Source: DTKY01 sp037440765
GTDB taxonomy: Bacteria > Acidobacteriota > Terriglobia > Bryobacterales > Bryobacteraceae
DNA length: 21,663 bases
Direction of reading: 5' to 3'
Assembly: GCA_037440765.1 (NCBI GenBank)
Contig: JBBITL010000074.1
Location: 1 to 21,663, forward strand
In this document: piece by piece, positions 1-7,699 of the stretch
Layout: each line of letters starts with the position of its first letter
How positions within the stretch are numbered: position 1 is the first letter of the stretch
Made by a program: the position numbers and the translations under genes
The notes under the pieces: generated by a model
Database searches by the model: none
Told to the model about the DNA's origin: nothing
Seen by the model: only the letters and a program-made list of their open reading frames with translations

Positions 1-674
<674 letters not shown>

Positions 675-761
675 TAAAATCTACATTTGGCATGGAGTGG
701 TTTGTGTAGCGCGCCGTCGATATTCGCAGGGGCCGGGAAGGACCGGCCGCTGCAAACAGGT
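675..761 (+). other. 23S-5S intergenic spacer
   Basis: The 87-nt transcribed spacer contains no tRNA. It holds one clear hairpin, GGCCGG at 731-736 pairing with CCGGCC at 743-748 around a 6-nt loop, just upstream of 5S. Such a structure could help processing of the precursor; that role is inferred. Confidence 0.6.
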
Positions 762-879
762 TTTGGGTGACCATAGCGAGGGGGTCACACCCGTTCCCAT
801 CCCGAACACGGCAGTTAAGCCCCTCAGCCCCGATGGTACTGCACGCGCAAGTGTGTGGGAGAGTAGGAAGTCGCCCGAA
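762..879 (+). rRNA. rrf: 5S ribosomal RNA
   Basis: The ends are defined by the terminal helix I: TTTGGGTGAC at 762-771 pairs with GTCGCCCGAA at 870-879 over ten consecutive pairs, including G-U pairs. Inside are the standard 5S landmarks CCCATCCCGAACACGG (about 796-811) and AGTTAAGC (about 813-820). The length of 118 nt is normal for bacterial 5S. It lies 87 nt after 23S, giving the usual 23S-5S order, and is followed at once by a terminator. Confidence 0.96.
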
Positions 880-890
880 TTAGATAAGCG

Positions 891-926
891 AAGGCCCGGT
901 GGCAACACCGGGCCTTTCGTGTTTCT
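891..926 (+). terminator. Rho-independent terminator of the rRNA operon
   Basis: The 10-bp stem AAGGCCCGGT (891-900) / ACCGGGCCTT (907-916) has a 6-nt loop and is followed by the T-rich tract TTTCGTGTTTCTT. It starts 11 nt after 5S. The convergent gene at 975-1724 ends on the other side; its own downstream tract is weakly T-rich on the minus strand. Confidence 0.9.
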
Positions 927-939
927 TGGGAACAGACGC

Positions 940-963
940 AACAAAGACACGAGGACACAAAGA
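940..963. repeat. CAAAGACAC/ACACAAAG repeat-like remnant
   Basis: An A-rich stretch (about 940-963) with the near-repeated words ACAAAGACAC and GACACAAAGA separated by GAGG. It stands out from the GC-rich surroundings. Similar A-rich words occur as scattered intergenic repeats in many bacterial genomes. Only one copy is visible here, so this is a weak call. Confidence 0.25.
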
Positions 964-974
964 GGGCGGAGGGA

Positions 975-1724
975 TCAGCGGGAGCGTTTGAATGAACTGA
1001 GGGCGCGGCCGCAGGACATCAGATCGGCGGCGAGTGCATTGCCGAGGGCGCGCAGGCGCTCAATCAGCCGGATCATGAAGAAGATCAGCGACTCTGAGGG
1101 CTCGCTGCGCTTCCATGAGCGCCCGGAGGATTCGGAGGCGCCCTGCGTGACGACACAGCCGAGGTCGACGGCCGAGTCCGAGTCGAGCTGAGCCAGGGCC
1201 GACGTCAGATTGTCGTCGAAGTCCTTCACCCACACCGGACGCGTGGCGGCGATCACGCCCAGAATGCGGGGCGGGGACTTGGGCGGGTAACTGCCGCCGG
1301 CGAAGGGAACGGGGACCGAAGTGCGCCGGAGGCGGCGAACCGAGGCGATCTTCAGGCCGGCGTCACGGACGTACTGGCGCGTCAGAACCTGCTTAACCTC
1401 GACGATGGCGTAGACGCTCTCGGCGGGGACCAGGTAGCCAGATTCGTAGGGGAAGATCAGGGGCGAGTAGAAACGGTCGTAGACGGCTAGGTCGATCTGG
1501 CGGCTGCGGCGGCCGTCGGAATCGACGATGAAAGCGCTCGATGCGCGGTAGCGCTCGGGGAGGTGGCTGTTGAGGAGCCGGAGCCAGTGGGCCTCGCTGG
1601 CAGCGCCGCAGGTGCTGCCGTGCTCCAGGGCGCCGCTGACCTCCAGGTGCGGGAGCATGCGGGACTGGAGGTGCTGGAAGACCTGGTTGAGATCGACACA
1701 GCCGCTATCGGTGGGTCGGGGCAT
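975..1724 (-). CDS. DUF6602-like protein with a possible PD-(D/E)XK nuclease-type core
   Basis: A 249-aa protein of unproven function. The middle region resembles DUF6602: E44 lies in a helix (SEAHWLRLL), then come a VDSDGRRSRQIDLAVYD segment with D78 and a VYAIVEVKQVL strand with E109-V-K111. This E...D...ExK spacing is the pattern of PD-(D/E)XK nuclease-like folds; catalysis is inference. No membrane segment or signal peptide is visible. The open frame runs upstream to 2105, but that part is low-complexity and crosses a hairpin repeat. The ATG at 1724 fits best: an upstream GGGAG can act as a ribosome-binding site, and it puts the E44 helix near the N-terminus. The gene stands alone, convergent to the rRNA operon. 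Family members are often found in accessory or defence settings, but no partner is seen here. Confidence 0.72.
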   Translation of the reverse strand: MPRPTDSGCVDLNQVFQHLQSRMLPHLEVSGALEHGSTCGAASEAHWLRLLNSHLPERYRASSAFIVDSDGRRSRQIDLAVYDRFYSPLIFPYESGYLVPAESVYAIVEVKQVLTRQYVRDAGLKIASVRRLRRTSVPVPFAGGSYPPKSPPRILGVIAATRPVWVKDFDDNLTSALAQLDSDSAVDLGCVVTQGASESSGRSWKRSEPSESLIFFMIRLIERLRALGNALAADLMSCGRALSSFKRSR

Positions 1725-2064
1725 GGCGGAAGCTCCCGATGTGATGATAGCCGGAGGGGCACGGTAACCGGACCTGGGGGGCCGCAAGTAGGTGGGAGCG
1801 AAGGGATCGTACGACCCGGAAGGCCCGCTGCTGGTGTAGCGCGGACCAGGAGCGAACGGAATCGCGCAGGGAGGTTCGCGGGACGTTGAAGACGGTTTGA
1901 AATGACAGCGATGGCAGCTCCTGACGAGCGAAGTGAGCCTGCTTAGCGGGCGTGTCGAGGCGGTTGGCGGGAAAAGCGCTCCAGCCTGTTGTTGTTGAAG
2001 GGGATGTAAGGAGCCGGCCGCGCCCCGCGCGGGCGCGTGGATTGGGGCTGGAGAAGAGCAGTCG

Positions 2065-2098
2065 GCCGGCTGAAGCCCGGCAGCAGACTGAAGTCTGC
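2065..2098. repeat. Tandem palindromic (REP-like) hairpins
   Basis: There are two adjacent inverted repeats with matching TGAAG centres. The first is GCCGGCT/AGCCCGGC (2065-2071 with 2074-2081, one bulged C). The second is GCAGACT/AGTCTGC (2083-2089 with 2092-2098, perfect). The paired layout resembles REP/BIME-type intergenic repeats. Copy number elsewhere in the genome cannot be seen from here. Confidence 0.55.
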
Positions 2099-2132
2099 CA
2101 CACAAGGCGCGCGGTGCGAGGGACGGGGCTGC

Positions 2133-2153
2133 CCGCTGACGCTCGCGGTCCGG
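2133..2153. repeat. Short CCGCT...GCGGTYCGG element, copy 1
   Basis: CCGCT followed by GACGC and TCGCGGTCCGG. It resembles the element at 15283-15307 with a 4-nt gap. The ends CCGC and GCGG are complementary, so it could form a small hairpin. The relationship to the second copy is tentative. Confidence 0.3.
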
Positions 2154-2169
2154 CGCGAGGAGGCGAAAT

Positions 2170-3060
2170 CTAAAGCCGCGTGCGGCCGGTGCTGACGGGA
2201 CGGGCCGGCGGTGAGGGCGGAGGCGGGGCCGCGGGCTTCACGACCTCGCTGCGGCGCTCGGGTACCGTGACCGACACCGACATCTCCTTGCGGTTCCGCA
2301 CCACCGTCACAGGGAAAGTCGTCTTCGGGCTGAGCTTGCGGATGGCGCTGGTGATCTCGCGCGGGCTTGCGACCTTGGCGTCGTCGATCCTGATGATCAC
2401 GTCCCCGGCCTTGACCCCGGCTTTCTCCGCGGCGGAGGCCTTGGCGACCGAGCGCACCAGGACGCCTTCCTTCACGCCGAAGTACTCGGCGAGTTGGTCC
2501 TCCAGAGACTCGGCCGTGATGCCGAGCGCGCCGCTCTGCCAGGACATGCTGGCGCGCGGGATGTCGGGTATCACGCGAAGCTGCTGCTGGAGCTTTTCCA
2601 TCTGCTGCTGGAGCTTCTCGCTGTCGAACGGCTGCCCGATGAAGATCCCCGTACCCTTGCGCGCGCCGACAGTTGCAGTCAGGGTCTGCGTGGAGCCGTC
2701 GCGGCTAACCACCAGCCGCGCCTGTCTTCCCTCGGGCGTCTCGCGCACCATGCGCACGAACTGCTCGGTCCCTTCCACGCGCTGGCCGTTGTACTCCAGC
2801 ACCACATCCCCGGTCTTCAGCCCCGCCTTCGCCGCCGGGCTGTCATCTTCGACCCGCGTGATCTCGACCCCGCGCTCCTCCTTCAGCTTGAGGGTTTTGG
2901 CCCGGTCGGCGTTGATGTCGGCGACACCGACTCCCAGGTAACTGGCGCTGCCGGGCGCGACCACGCGAACCTGCGGCGCGGCAAGGGGGAACTCCTGCGC
3001 GCCGGCAATCCCCGCCACGGCCAGGCAGGCGAACAGCGTTGTTACTCCTATGGCCTTCAT
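2170..3060 (-). CDS. Secreted protein with two PDZ domains
   Basis: A 296-aa envelope protein. Residues 1-21 are a signal peptide (MKAIG, hydrophobic core, AGA-QE cleavage site). PDZ1 spans about 41-132 (YLGVGV ... SPAAKAGLKTGDVVLEYNGQ) and PDZ2 about 177-268 (GALGITAE ... AAEKAGVKAGDVIIRIDD). They are joined by a Gln-rich helix (EKLQQQMEKLQQQL), and a Pro-rich tail starts at about 275. No trypsin-like protease domain precedes the PDZ domains, so this is not a DegP/HtrA protease; it more likely binds C-termini of misfolded or partner proteins. The ATG at 3060 is chosen because AGGAGG lies four bases upstream and it starts the signal peptide; the longer frame from 3090 would bury it. The gene follows the anti-sigma gene on the same strand and has its own sigma-type element at 3088-3105, so it is probably a regulon member. 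Confidence 0.88.
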   Translation of the reverse strand: MKAIGVTTLFACLAVAGIAGAQEFPLAAPQVRVVAPGSASYLGVGVADINADRAKTLKLKEERGVEITRVEDDSPAAKAGLKTGDVVLEYNGQRVEGTEQFVRMVRETPEGRQARLVVSRDGSTQTLTATVGARKGTGIFIGQPFDSEKLQQQMEKLQQQLRVIPDIPRASMSWQSGALGITAESLEDQLAEYFGVKEGVLVRSVAKASAAEKAGVKAGDVIIRIDDAKVASPREITSAIRKLSPKTTFPVTVVRNRKEMSVSVTVPERRSEVVKPAAPPPPSPPARPVSTGRTRL

Positions 3061-3087
3061 ATAACCTCCTAACTGTGCTCTGACTGC

Positions 3088-3105
3088 CACTATCCAGTTA
3101 GACGG
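3088..3105 (-). promoter_or_regulatory. Putative ECF-type -10 element upstream of the PDZ gene
   Basis: On the minus strand this reads CCGTCTAACTGGATAGTG. It matches the element at the sigma-gene start (4637-4654) at 15 of 18 positions. The CGTC core followed by AA is typical of -10 boxes used by ECF sigma factors. No matching GGAAC-type -35 is found at the usual spacing, so the -35 is uncertain. Transcription would start about 30-45 bp before the PDZ start codon. Confidence 0.55.
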
Positions 3106-3128
3106 GCACGGTTCGGGAGAGTCACGTG

Positions 3129-4028
3129 TCAGAATGCGCCCATGGAGGCGTTCATATCCAGGAGCGCCTTCTGAACGCGCTCGCGGATGTAGCCGTCAGG
3201 CTCCCGCTCTATGGCCTGCTGGAGCACGCCCACGAGCGCGCGCGAGCGGTGCTCCACCAGCAGGTCGATGGCCTGGGTCCGGACCCCGACGTTGTCGTCC
3301 GCCAGCAGAACTCCGGCGAGGGCTGACCGCACTTCGGGGTCGGCCCCGTAAGGTCTGAGGCCCTCGATGGCCTTCAGCCGGACGCCCGCGTTGGGGTCAC
3401 TTTGCAGCGCGCGCAGGAACGCTCTGCGGATTTCAGGGGAGTCGCCGTGGGGCTGGAGAATGTCCAGGCTGTCCAGGCGCAGCCCGGCGTCGGAGGGATT
3501 CTGCGCCGCCTCCAGCACCAATCGTTGTATGGCGGCCTCGGCCACACTGCCCGACAGAACACGCTCGCGCGTCTCGTCCATGACGATCCTCACCCCGCCC
3601 GAGGGGTCGGGTTGCAGGTAGCGGACCTGGGTGGCGACAGGGGCGACTGGCTCGGCGGGCGCAGTGGCTGTCGGCACCAGCCGTGCTCCGAAGAAGCCGA
3701 TGGCGACCAGGGCCAGCGCTCCGGCGGGGCGCAGCAGGGCGGGAGAAACCGGCCGGCCGGACCACACCCACAGGCGGTCGAGCCAGCCGCGCCGCGCGGA
3801 CTCGCCGCGCAGGGATTCCCGAAGCCGGCTCCGGCACTGAGCCAGCAGATCCCCAGAAGGCTCCAGGGCGGCGCCGTCGAGCGCGGCGTGCAGCGCCCGC
3901 TCGCGCTCCAGCGCGGCGCGGCAGGAGCCGCAGTGCTCCAGGTGACCGTGGACCTTCTCCTCCTCCTCGAAGCTAAGCTCTCCATACAGGAAGAGAGGAA
4001 GCACGCTTTCGATCCATTTGCAGCTCAT
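3129..4028 (-). CDS. Membrane anti-sigma factor: zinc finger (zf-HC2) plus HEAT repeats
   Basis: A 299-aa protein that likely holds the adjacent ECF sigma factor at the membrane until a signal arrives. The N-terminal anti-sigma zinc finger has H29-x3-C33-x2-C36 within VHGHLEHCGSCRAAL. One membrane segment lies at about 98-117. The C-terminal region, about 160-290, is a run of helical HEAT-like repeats (SDPNAGVRLKAIEGLRPYGAD, DDNVGVRTQAIDLL) that would face the periplasm and could bind a ligand or partner; that is inference. The ATG at 4028 overlaps the sigma TGA as ATGA, giving translational coupling. A longer frame reaching 4361 only reads the sigma gene in another frame. A PDZ-protein gene follows. 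Confidence 0.88.
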   Translation of the reverse strand: MSCKWIESVLPLFLYGELSFEEEEKVHGHLEHCGSCRAALERERALHAALDGAALEPSGDLLAQCRSRLRESLRGESARRGWLDRLWVWSGRPVSPALLRPAGALALVAIGFFGARLVPTATAPAEPVAPVATQVRYLQPDPSGGVRIVMDETRERVLSGSVAEAAIQRLVLEAAQNPSDAGLRLDSLDILQPHGDSPEIRRAFLRALQSDPNAGVRLKAIEGLRPYGADPEVRSALAGVLLADDNVGVRTQAIDLLVEHRSRALVGVLQQAIEREPDGYIRERVQKALLDMNASMGAF

Positions 4029-4639
4029 ACGAAATCTCCCAGCGCCACGCGCATCTTCTGGGTGACGCGAAACAGACAGTTCTTGGCGGCCTCTTCCGAG
4101 GTCCCCAGGGCTTCGCCGATGTCGCGCAGGCGCATCCCCTGGTAGTGGCGCAACTCGAACACGGTCCGCTCGCGGGCGGTAAGCCGGTCCAGGGCCTGGC
4201 GGATACGGGAACCGAGCTCCTTGCTCAGCAGGCGGCGATGAGGGTCGGCGCAGGCGCTCTCCTCGCGGACGTTCAGCATGTGATCCACGGCCGTGTCGCC
4301 GGCTTCGGCGACAGCGGGTTCCTCCCGGCGCACCTTGCGCCGCCTGAGGTGATCCAGGCAAAGGTTCGTGACGATGCGATAGAGCCAGGTCTGGAAACTG
4401 GAGTCCAGACGGAACGAACCGAGGTTCCGATACACCCGCAAGAAGGCCTCCTGGTACACGTCCCGCGCGTCCTCCGGGCTGCGGAGCAGGTTCATTGCAA
4501 ACCCGAGCACAGCCCGGTCGTAGGAGCGCACCAAGTGCTCGAAGGCGTCCTGGTCGCCTTGTTGGGCAGCCCTAATCAGCTTGATCTCATCAATGGCCGC
4601 TACCGGGCTGATCTGGCCCTCCAAAACGGCTTCCGTCAC
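4025..4639 (-). CDS. ECF-type RNA polymerase sigma factor
   Basis: A 204-aa sigma-70-family protein of the extracytoplasmic-function group. Region 2 is at about 31-98, with DARDVYQEAFLRVYRNLGSF and the -10-binding helix QTWLYRIVTNLCLDHLRRRK. Region 4 is at about 146-198, with the helix-turn-helix LRDIGEALGTSEEAAKNCLFR. There is no region 1.1 or 3. The only start available is the GTG at 4639; no in-frame ATG follows before region 2. The GTG is the last three bases of a sigma-type -10 element (4637-4654), so the mRNA would be leaderless or nearly so and the gene probably activates itself. It is followed by its anti-sigma gene with a 4-base overlap. The closest subgroup cannot be named from sequence alone. 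Confidence 0.92.
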   Translation of the reverse strand: MTEAVLEGQISPVAAIDEIKLIRAAQQGDQDAFEHLVRSYDRAVLGFAMNLLRSPEDARDVYQEAFLRVYRNLGSFRLDSSFQTWLYRIVTNLCLDHLRRRKVRREEPAVAEAGDTAVDHMLNVREESACADPHRRLLSKELGSRIRQALDRLTARERTVFELRHYQGMRLRDIGEALGTSEEAAKNCLFRVTQKMRVALGDFV

Positions 4640-4654
4640 TAATCAGTTTGACGG
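4637..4654 (-). promoter_or_regulatory. Putative autoregulatory ECF -10 element overlapping the sigma start codon
   Basis: On the minus strand this reads CCGTCAAACTGATTAGTG; the final GTG is the proposed start codon. It is nearly the same as the element before the PDZ gene. The CGTC core plus AA matches ECF -10 boxes. The expected start of transcription falls on or next to the start codon. The -35 region overlaps the palindrome at 4673-4692 and shows no clear GGAAC. Confidence 0.55.
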
Positions 4655-4672
4655 ATGGCAATAGGAAAGGGT

Positions 4673-4692
4673 AGGCCGGGCATGCCCGGCCC
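4673..4692. terminator. GGCCGGGCATGCCCGGCC palindrome after rpsA
   Basis: A perfect 18-bp palindrome (4674-4691) lying 4 bp beyond the rpsA stop codon on the minus strand. It can form a strong stem without a clear U-tract, so it may be an mRNA-stabilising or weak terminator structure. Near-identical copies lie at 18954-18973 and 18998-19017, which makes it a dispersed repeat as well. Confidence 0.6.
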
Positions 4693-4695
4693 CGG

Positions 4696-6375
4696 TCAGC
4701 CGGCGAGTTCAAGCTCGATGGTCCTGGCGGCGGGGTCAAGAGCAGTGATGCGGAAGGAGCGAACCTGGCTCGCCCGGAGGGCCTCGGGCCGGGCAGAGCC
4801 GGCTCCGCCGCCCTTCCATCTGTCTGACAACATGGCTGTCAGGGACGCCAAGTCGGCCTTGGGCGCGGGGGACTGCACCTGGGCCTGCTCCGAGAGGCGG
4901 CAGGTGGCGGTGACGCCCTCCCCGAGCTCGACCCTGGCCCTGCGCGAGCTGACCTCGATCAGCCGCCCGCTCACTGTGTCGCCAACCTGGTGCTCGGCGA
5001 TGTACTCGTCGGCCGAAGTTGGCTCCAACTGCTTCATCCCCAGCCGGATGCGCCGCTTGGAGCGGTCCACTTCCAGGACCTGGGCCCTCACGCGCTGGCC
5101 GGGGGCCAGGGCTTCCTTGGGGTGCTTGAGGCGCTTGTCCCGGCTGATGTCGCCGATGTGGATCATGCCCTCAACGCCCTCGGCCAGCTCGACGAAAGCC
5201 CCGAAATCGGTCAGGCTCACCACCGGGCACTCTACCACCGTGCCGGCCGGCGTGCGGGCCACGACTTCCTCCCAGGGATCGCCCAGCGCCTGCTTGAGGC
5301 TCAGCCCGATACGCTTGCTCGCGGCGCTCACAGTGGTGACGAGGACCTCGACCAGCTCGCCGGGCTTGATGATGTCGCCGGTCTTTCGGGCCTTCCGCGA
5401 CCAGGTGAGGTCCATGAGGCGGATGAGCCCTTCGACGCCTGGCTCCAGTTCGACGAAGGCGCCGAAATCGGCCACGCGAGTGACCTTGCCCCGCACGCGG
5501 TCACCCACCTTGTACTTATCATCGGCCAGGCTCCACGGGTCGGCGGTGAGCTGTTTCAGGCCCAGGCTCACGCGGCGCGAGGCAGAGTCGACCTTGAGGA
5601 TCTTCACCTCGATGGAGGCGCCTTGCTGCAAGACGTCAGAGGGCTTGCCCACGCGGCCCCAGGACATGTCGGCGACGTGCAGGAGGCCGTCGACGCCGCC
5701 GAGGTCGACGAAGGCGCCGAAGTCGGTCAGGGTCCGCACGGTGCCGGTCACCACCGCGCCCTCCTTGAGTTCCTCGAAGGCCTTCTTCCGGGCGAGCCGC
5801 TCCTGTTCCTCCAGGACCGTGCGCCGGTCCACCACGACGTCCTCGTCGGCCACGTCCAGCTTGATGATCCTGCACTGGATCTCCTGGCCCACCAGTTTCT
5901 CGAGGTCGGCCATTTCGCGGACGCCGCTGCGTGAGGCGGGCATGAAGGCGCGGACTCCCACGTCCACGCTGAGGCCACCCTTCACGGTGCTGGTAACCGT
6001 TCCGCCGATCACGCGGCCCTCGGCGAAGGCTGACTCCAGGCTGGCCCAGTCCTTGGGCTTCTCGACCCTGAGCTTCGAGAGAGTGTAGTAGCCTTCCGGG
6101 TCGCGGCCGGTGATGGTGACCACCACGATGTCGCCGAGTTCGACGCCCGGGCCGCCGGTTTCGTCGCGGAAGCCGGAGGCGGGCAGCACGCCTTCGGTTT
6201 TCAGGCCGACGTCTACAAAAACGAAGTCCTCCCTGACGGCGACGACGACGCCCCTCTTGGCGCCGTTTTCTTGCTTATGGGACTCCTCGAATTGGGAGAG
6301 GATCTCGGCGAAGCTGGAAGCCTCTTGGGACACGGTTTGTTCCTCAGGGTTGATGTTGCCGGAATGCGAACTCAT
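4696..6375 (-). CDS. rpsA: 30S ribosomal protein S1 (six S1/OB domains)
   Basis: A 559-aa RNA-binding protein that brings mRNA to the 30S subunit. Six S1-type OB folds follow one another at about 38-107, 121-187, 206-275, 291-361, 376-448 and 462-556. Domains 3 to 5 have the strongest signature (LTDFGAFVDLGGVDGLLHVADMS, VADFGAFVEL, LTDFGAFVELAEGVEGMIHIGDIS). The last is divergent and interrupted by an Ala/Gly-rich insert at about 500-530. Length and domain count match full-size S1. The ATG at 6375 is the first start after an in-frame TGA; no strong Shine-Dalgarno is seen, which is common for rpsA. It is divergent from the histidine kinase gene with only 52 bp between, and a palindrome follows its stop. 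Confidence 0.93.
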   Translation of the reverse strand: MSSHSGNINPEEQTVSQEASSFAEILSQFEESHKQENGAKRGVVVAVREDFVFVDVGLKTEGVLPASGFRDETGGPGVELGDIVVVTITGRDPEGYYTLSKLRVEKPKDWASLESAFAEGRVIGGTVTSTVKGGLSVDVGVRAFMPASRSGVREMADLEKLVGQEIQCRIIKLDVADEDVVVDRRTVLEEQERLARKKAFEELKEGAVVTGTVRTLTDFGAFVDLGGVDGLLHVADMSWGRVGKPSDVLQQGASIEVKILKVDSASRRVSLGLKQLTADPWSLADDKYKVGDRVRGKVTRVADFGAFVELEPGVEGLIRLMDLTWSRKARKTGDIIKPGELVEVLVTTVSAASKRIGLSLKQALGDPWEEVVARTPAGTVVECPVVSLTDFGAFVELAEGVEGMIHIGDISRDKRLKHPKEALAPGQRVRAQVLEVDRSKRRIRLGMKQLEPTSADEYIAEHQVGDTVSGRLIEVSSRRARVELGEGVTATCRLSEQAQVQSPAPKADLASLTAMLSDRWKGGGAGSARPEALRASQVRSFRITALDPAARTIELELAG

Positions 6376-6427
6376 GCGGGACCGGGCCAGTCATTCATTC
6401 TCCCACATTTGCCGCTAAGATGGTCGC
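6376..6427. promoter_or_regulatory. Short divergent promoter region (rpsA / histidine kinase)
   Basis: Only 52 bp separate two divergent start codons, so promoters for both directions must lie here or reach into the coding ends. TAAGAT at 6416-6421 could be a -10 for the plus strand, but no good -35 is seen. I infer regulation from the layout only. Confidence 0.35.
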
Positions 6428-7699
6428 GTGGCCTCCCGGCGCTGGCACGAGTTCGTCCGACCCGAGGATGCCGTGTGGCTGCTATTGTTCTCCGCGCTGG
6501 GCTACGCCAGCCCGACCCACTACCCGGAAGAGATCCTGCTGCTGTGCTGCCTGGCGCTGTTGCAGGTGCTGGAGCCGAAGATCCCGGCGCTTGGGACACA
6601 CCCGGGGACGGTGGCGGCGGTGGCGCTCAAGCTGCTGCTGGGCTACGCGCTGATGGCGGCGACGGGCCAGGTGAACAGCAGCTACTACCCGATTCTGCTG
6701 TTGCCGGTGGTGTCGGCGGCGACGACCCTGGGGGTGCTCGGGACGGGGATATTCACGGCTCTGGCCTGCGCCTCCTATGCGTCCTTTCTCGGCTTCGTTG
6801 ACTGGAGCCGGTACGAACTGCCTCCGGAGGAAGTGCGGGAGCTGATCCTGCGGCTGCTGTTTTTCGCCGTGGTAGGCTACCTGGTTCACCGGCTGGCGCA
6901 GGCCGGCAGGGCCGAGAGGCGGCGGTACAGGGAGGCGGCCGAACAACTGGCGGAGGCCAACCGGAGCCTGCGGGAGGCGGAGGCGGCCGTGAGCCGCAGC
7001 GAGCGGCTGGCGGCGCTGGGGCAGCTTTCGGCCGGGCTGGCGCACGAACTGCGCAATCCGCTGGGGACGATCCGCGCCTCGGCCGAGATGCTGAGGAAGA
7101 GCGTCGCCGCCGAAGGCGGGGTGGCCACGGAGCTGGCCGGGTTCATTTCGGCCGAAGTGGACCGCACCAACTCGCTGATCGCGCGGTTCCTGGAATTCGC
7201 GCGGCCGCTGGAGCTGCGTCTGGCGGTCGAGGACCTGGACGCCGTGCTGGACAAGGCCGTGGCCCGGCTGGAGCGCGATGAGCCGGCCCACCAGGTCACC
7301 GTTTTCAAGAACTACTCGACCGACGTGCGCCCGTTCGCTTTCGACGCGGAGCTGATGGAGCGTGTCATCTACAACCTGCTGCGGAACGCCGCGCAGGCCT
7401 CCCCGCCCGGCGGGGCCGTCACAGTCAAGACGCGGCCGGCCGACGGGTACGCGGAGATCTCCGTCATCGACCGCGGCTCGGGGATCGATCCCAGGCACCG
7501 CGAGAGCATATTCAATCCTTTTTTCACCACGAAGTCCGACGGGGTGGGTCTGGGGCTGGCGATCGTCTCCAAGATCGTGGACCAGCACGGCGGCAAGCTG
7601 GCGGTGGCAAGCGAGCCAGGCAAAGGCAGCGTTTTCCACGTGTACCTGCCTCTGAGGAAGACCGGCAAAGAGAATGAAGCACCGCATTCTGATCGTTGA
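6428..7699 (+). CDS. Membrane-bound sensor histidine kinase
   Basis: A 423-aa kinase. About residues 14-157 are hydrophobic with four to five likely membrane helices and no large periplasmic loop, so the signal may be sensed in or near the membrane. A coiled-coil stretch at about 160-195 (RAERRRYREAAEQLAEANRSL) leads to HisKA with phosphoacceptor H206 in LAHELRNPLG. The ATPase domain has the N-box at N316/N320 (YNLLRNAAQ), the G1 box D348-x-G-x-G352, the F-box FFTTK (365-369) and the G2 box GVGLGLAI (372-379). All catalytic motifs are intact. Start is GTG; an upstream in-frame TAA excludes a longer protein. The frame overlaps the response-regulator gene by 26 nt, so the two are surely one transcript and cognate partners. 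The signal is unknown. Confidence 0.92.
   Translation: MASRRWHEFVRPEDAVWLLLFSALGYASPTHYPEEILLLCCLALLQVLEPKIPALGTHPGTVAAVALKLLLGYALMAATGQVNSSYYPILLLPVVSAATTLGVLGTGIFTALACASYASFLGFVDWSRYELPPEEVRELILRLLFFAVVGYLVHRLAQAGRAERRRYREAAEQLAEANRSLREAEAAVSRSERLAALGQLSAGLAHELRNPLGTIRASAEMLRKSVAAEGGVATELAGFISAEVDRTNSLIARFLEFARPLELRLAVEDLDAVLDKAVARLERDEPAHQVTVFKNYSTDVRPFAFDAELMERVIYNLLRNAAQASPPGGAVTVKTRPADGYAEISVIDRGSGIDPRHRESIFNPFFTTKSDGVGLGLAIVSKIVDQHGGKLAVASEPGKGSVFHVYLPLRKTGKENEAPHSDR

Larger units (their letters stand above)
1725..2169. other. Intergenic region without a credible gene
   Basis: About 445 bp between the DUF6602-like gene and the PDZ gene. Open frames exist on both strands because stops are rare in GC-rich DNA. 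Their translations are Pro/Ser/Arg/Ala-rich with no recognisable domain and they run through inverted repeats. The stretch contains the tandem hairpins at 2065-2098 and a CCGCT...GCGGTCCGG element at 2133-2153. It may be decayed sequence plus the upstream region of the minus-strand DUF6602-like gene. Confidence 0.55.

Noticed and set aside
675..761. tRNA in the 23S-5S spacer
   Set aside because: No cloverleaf, no T-loop GGTTCRA motif and only 87 nt; only a 6-bp hairpin is visible.
1725..2105. N-terminal extension of the DUF6602-like gene (open frame to 2105)
   Set aside because: The extra 127 residues are Pro/Ser/Arg-rich without a domain and are partly a translation of the hairpin repeat; ATG 1724 has an upstream GGGAG.
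4655..6088. 477-codon plus-strand frame over rpsA
   Set aside because: Antisense shadow of a clear S1 protein; the translation is Ser/Arg/Thr-rich and has no domain.
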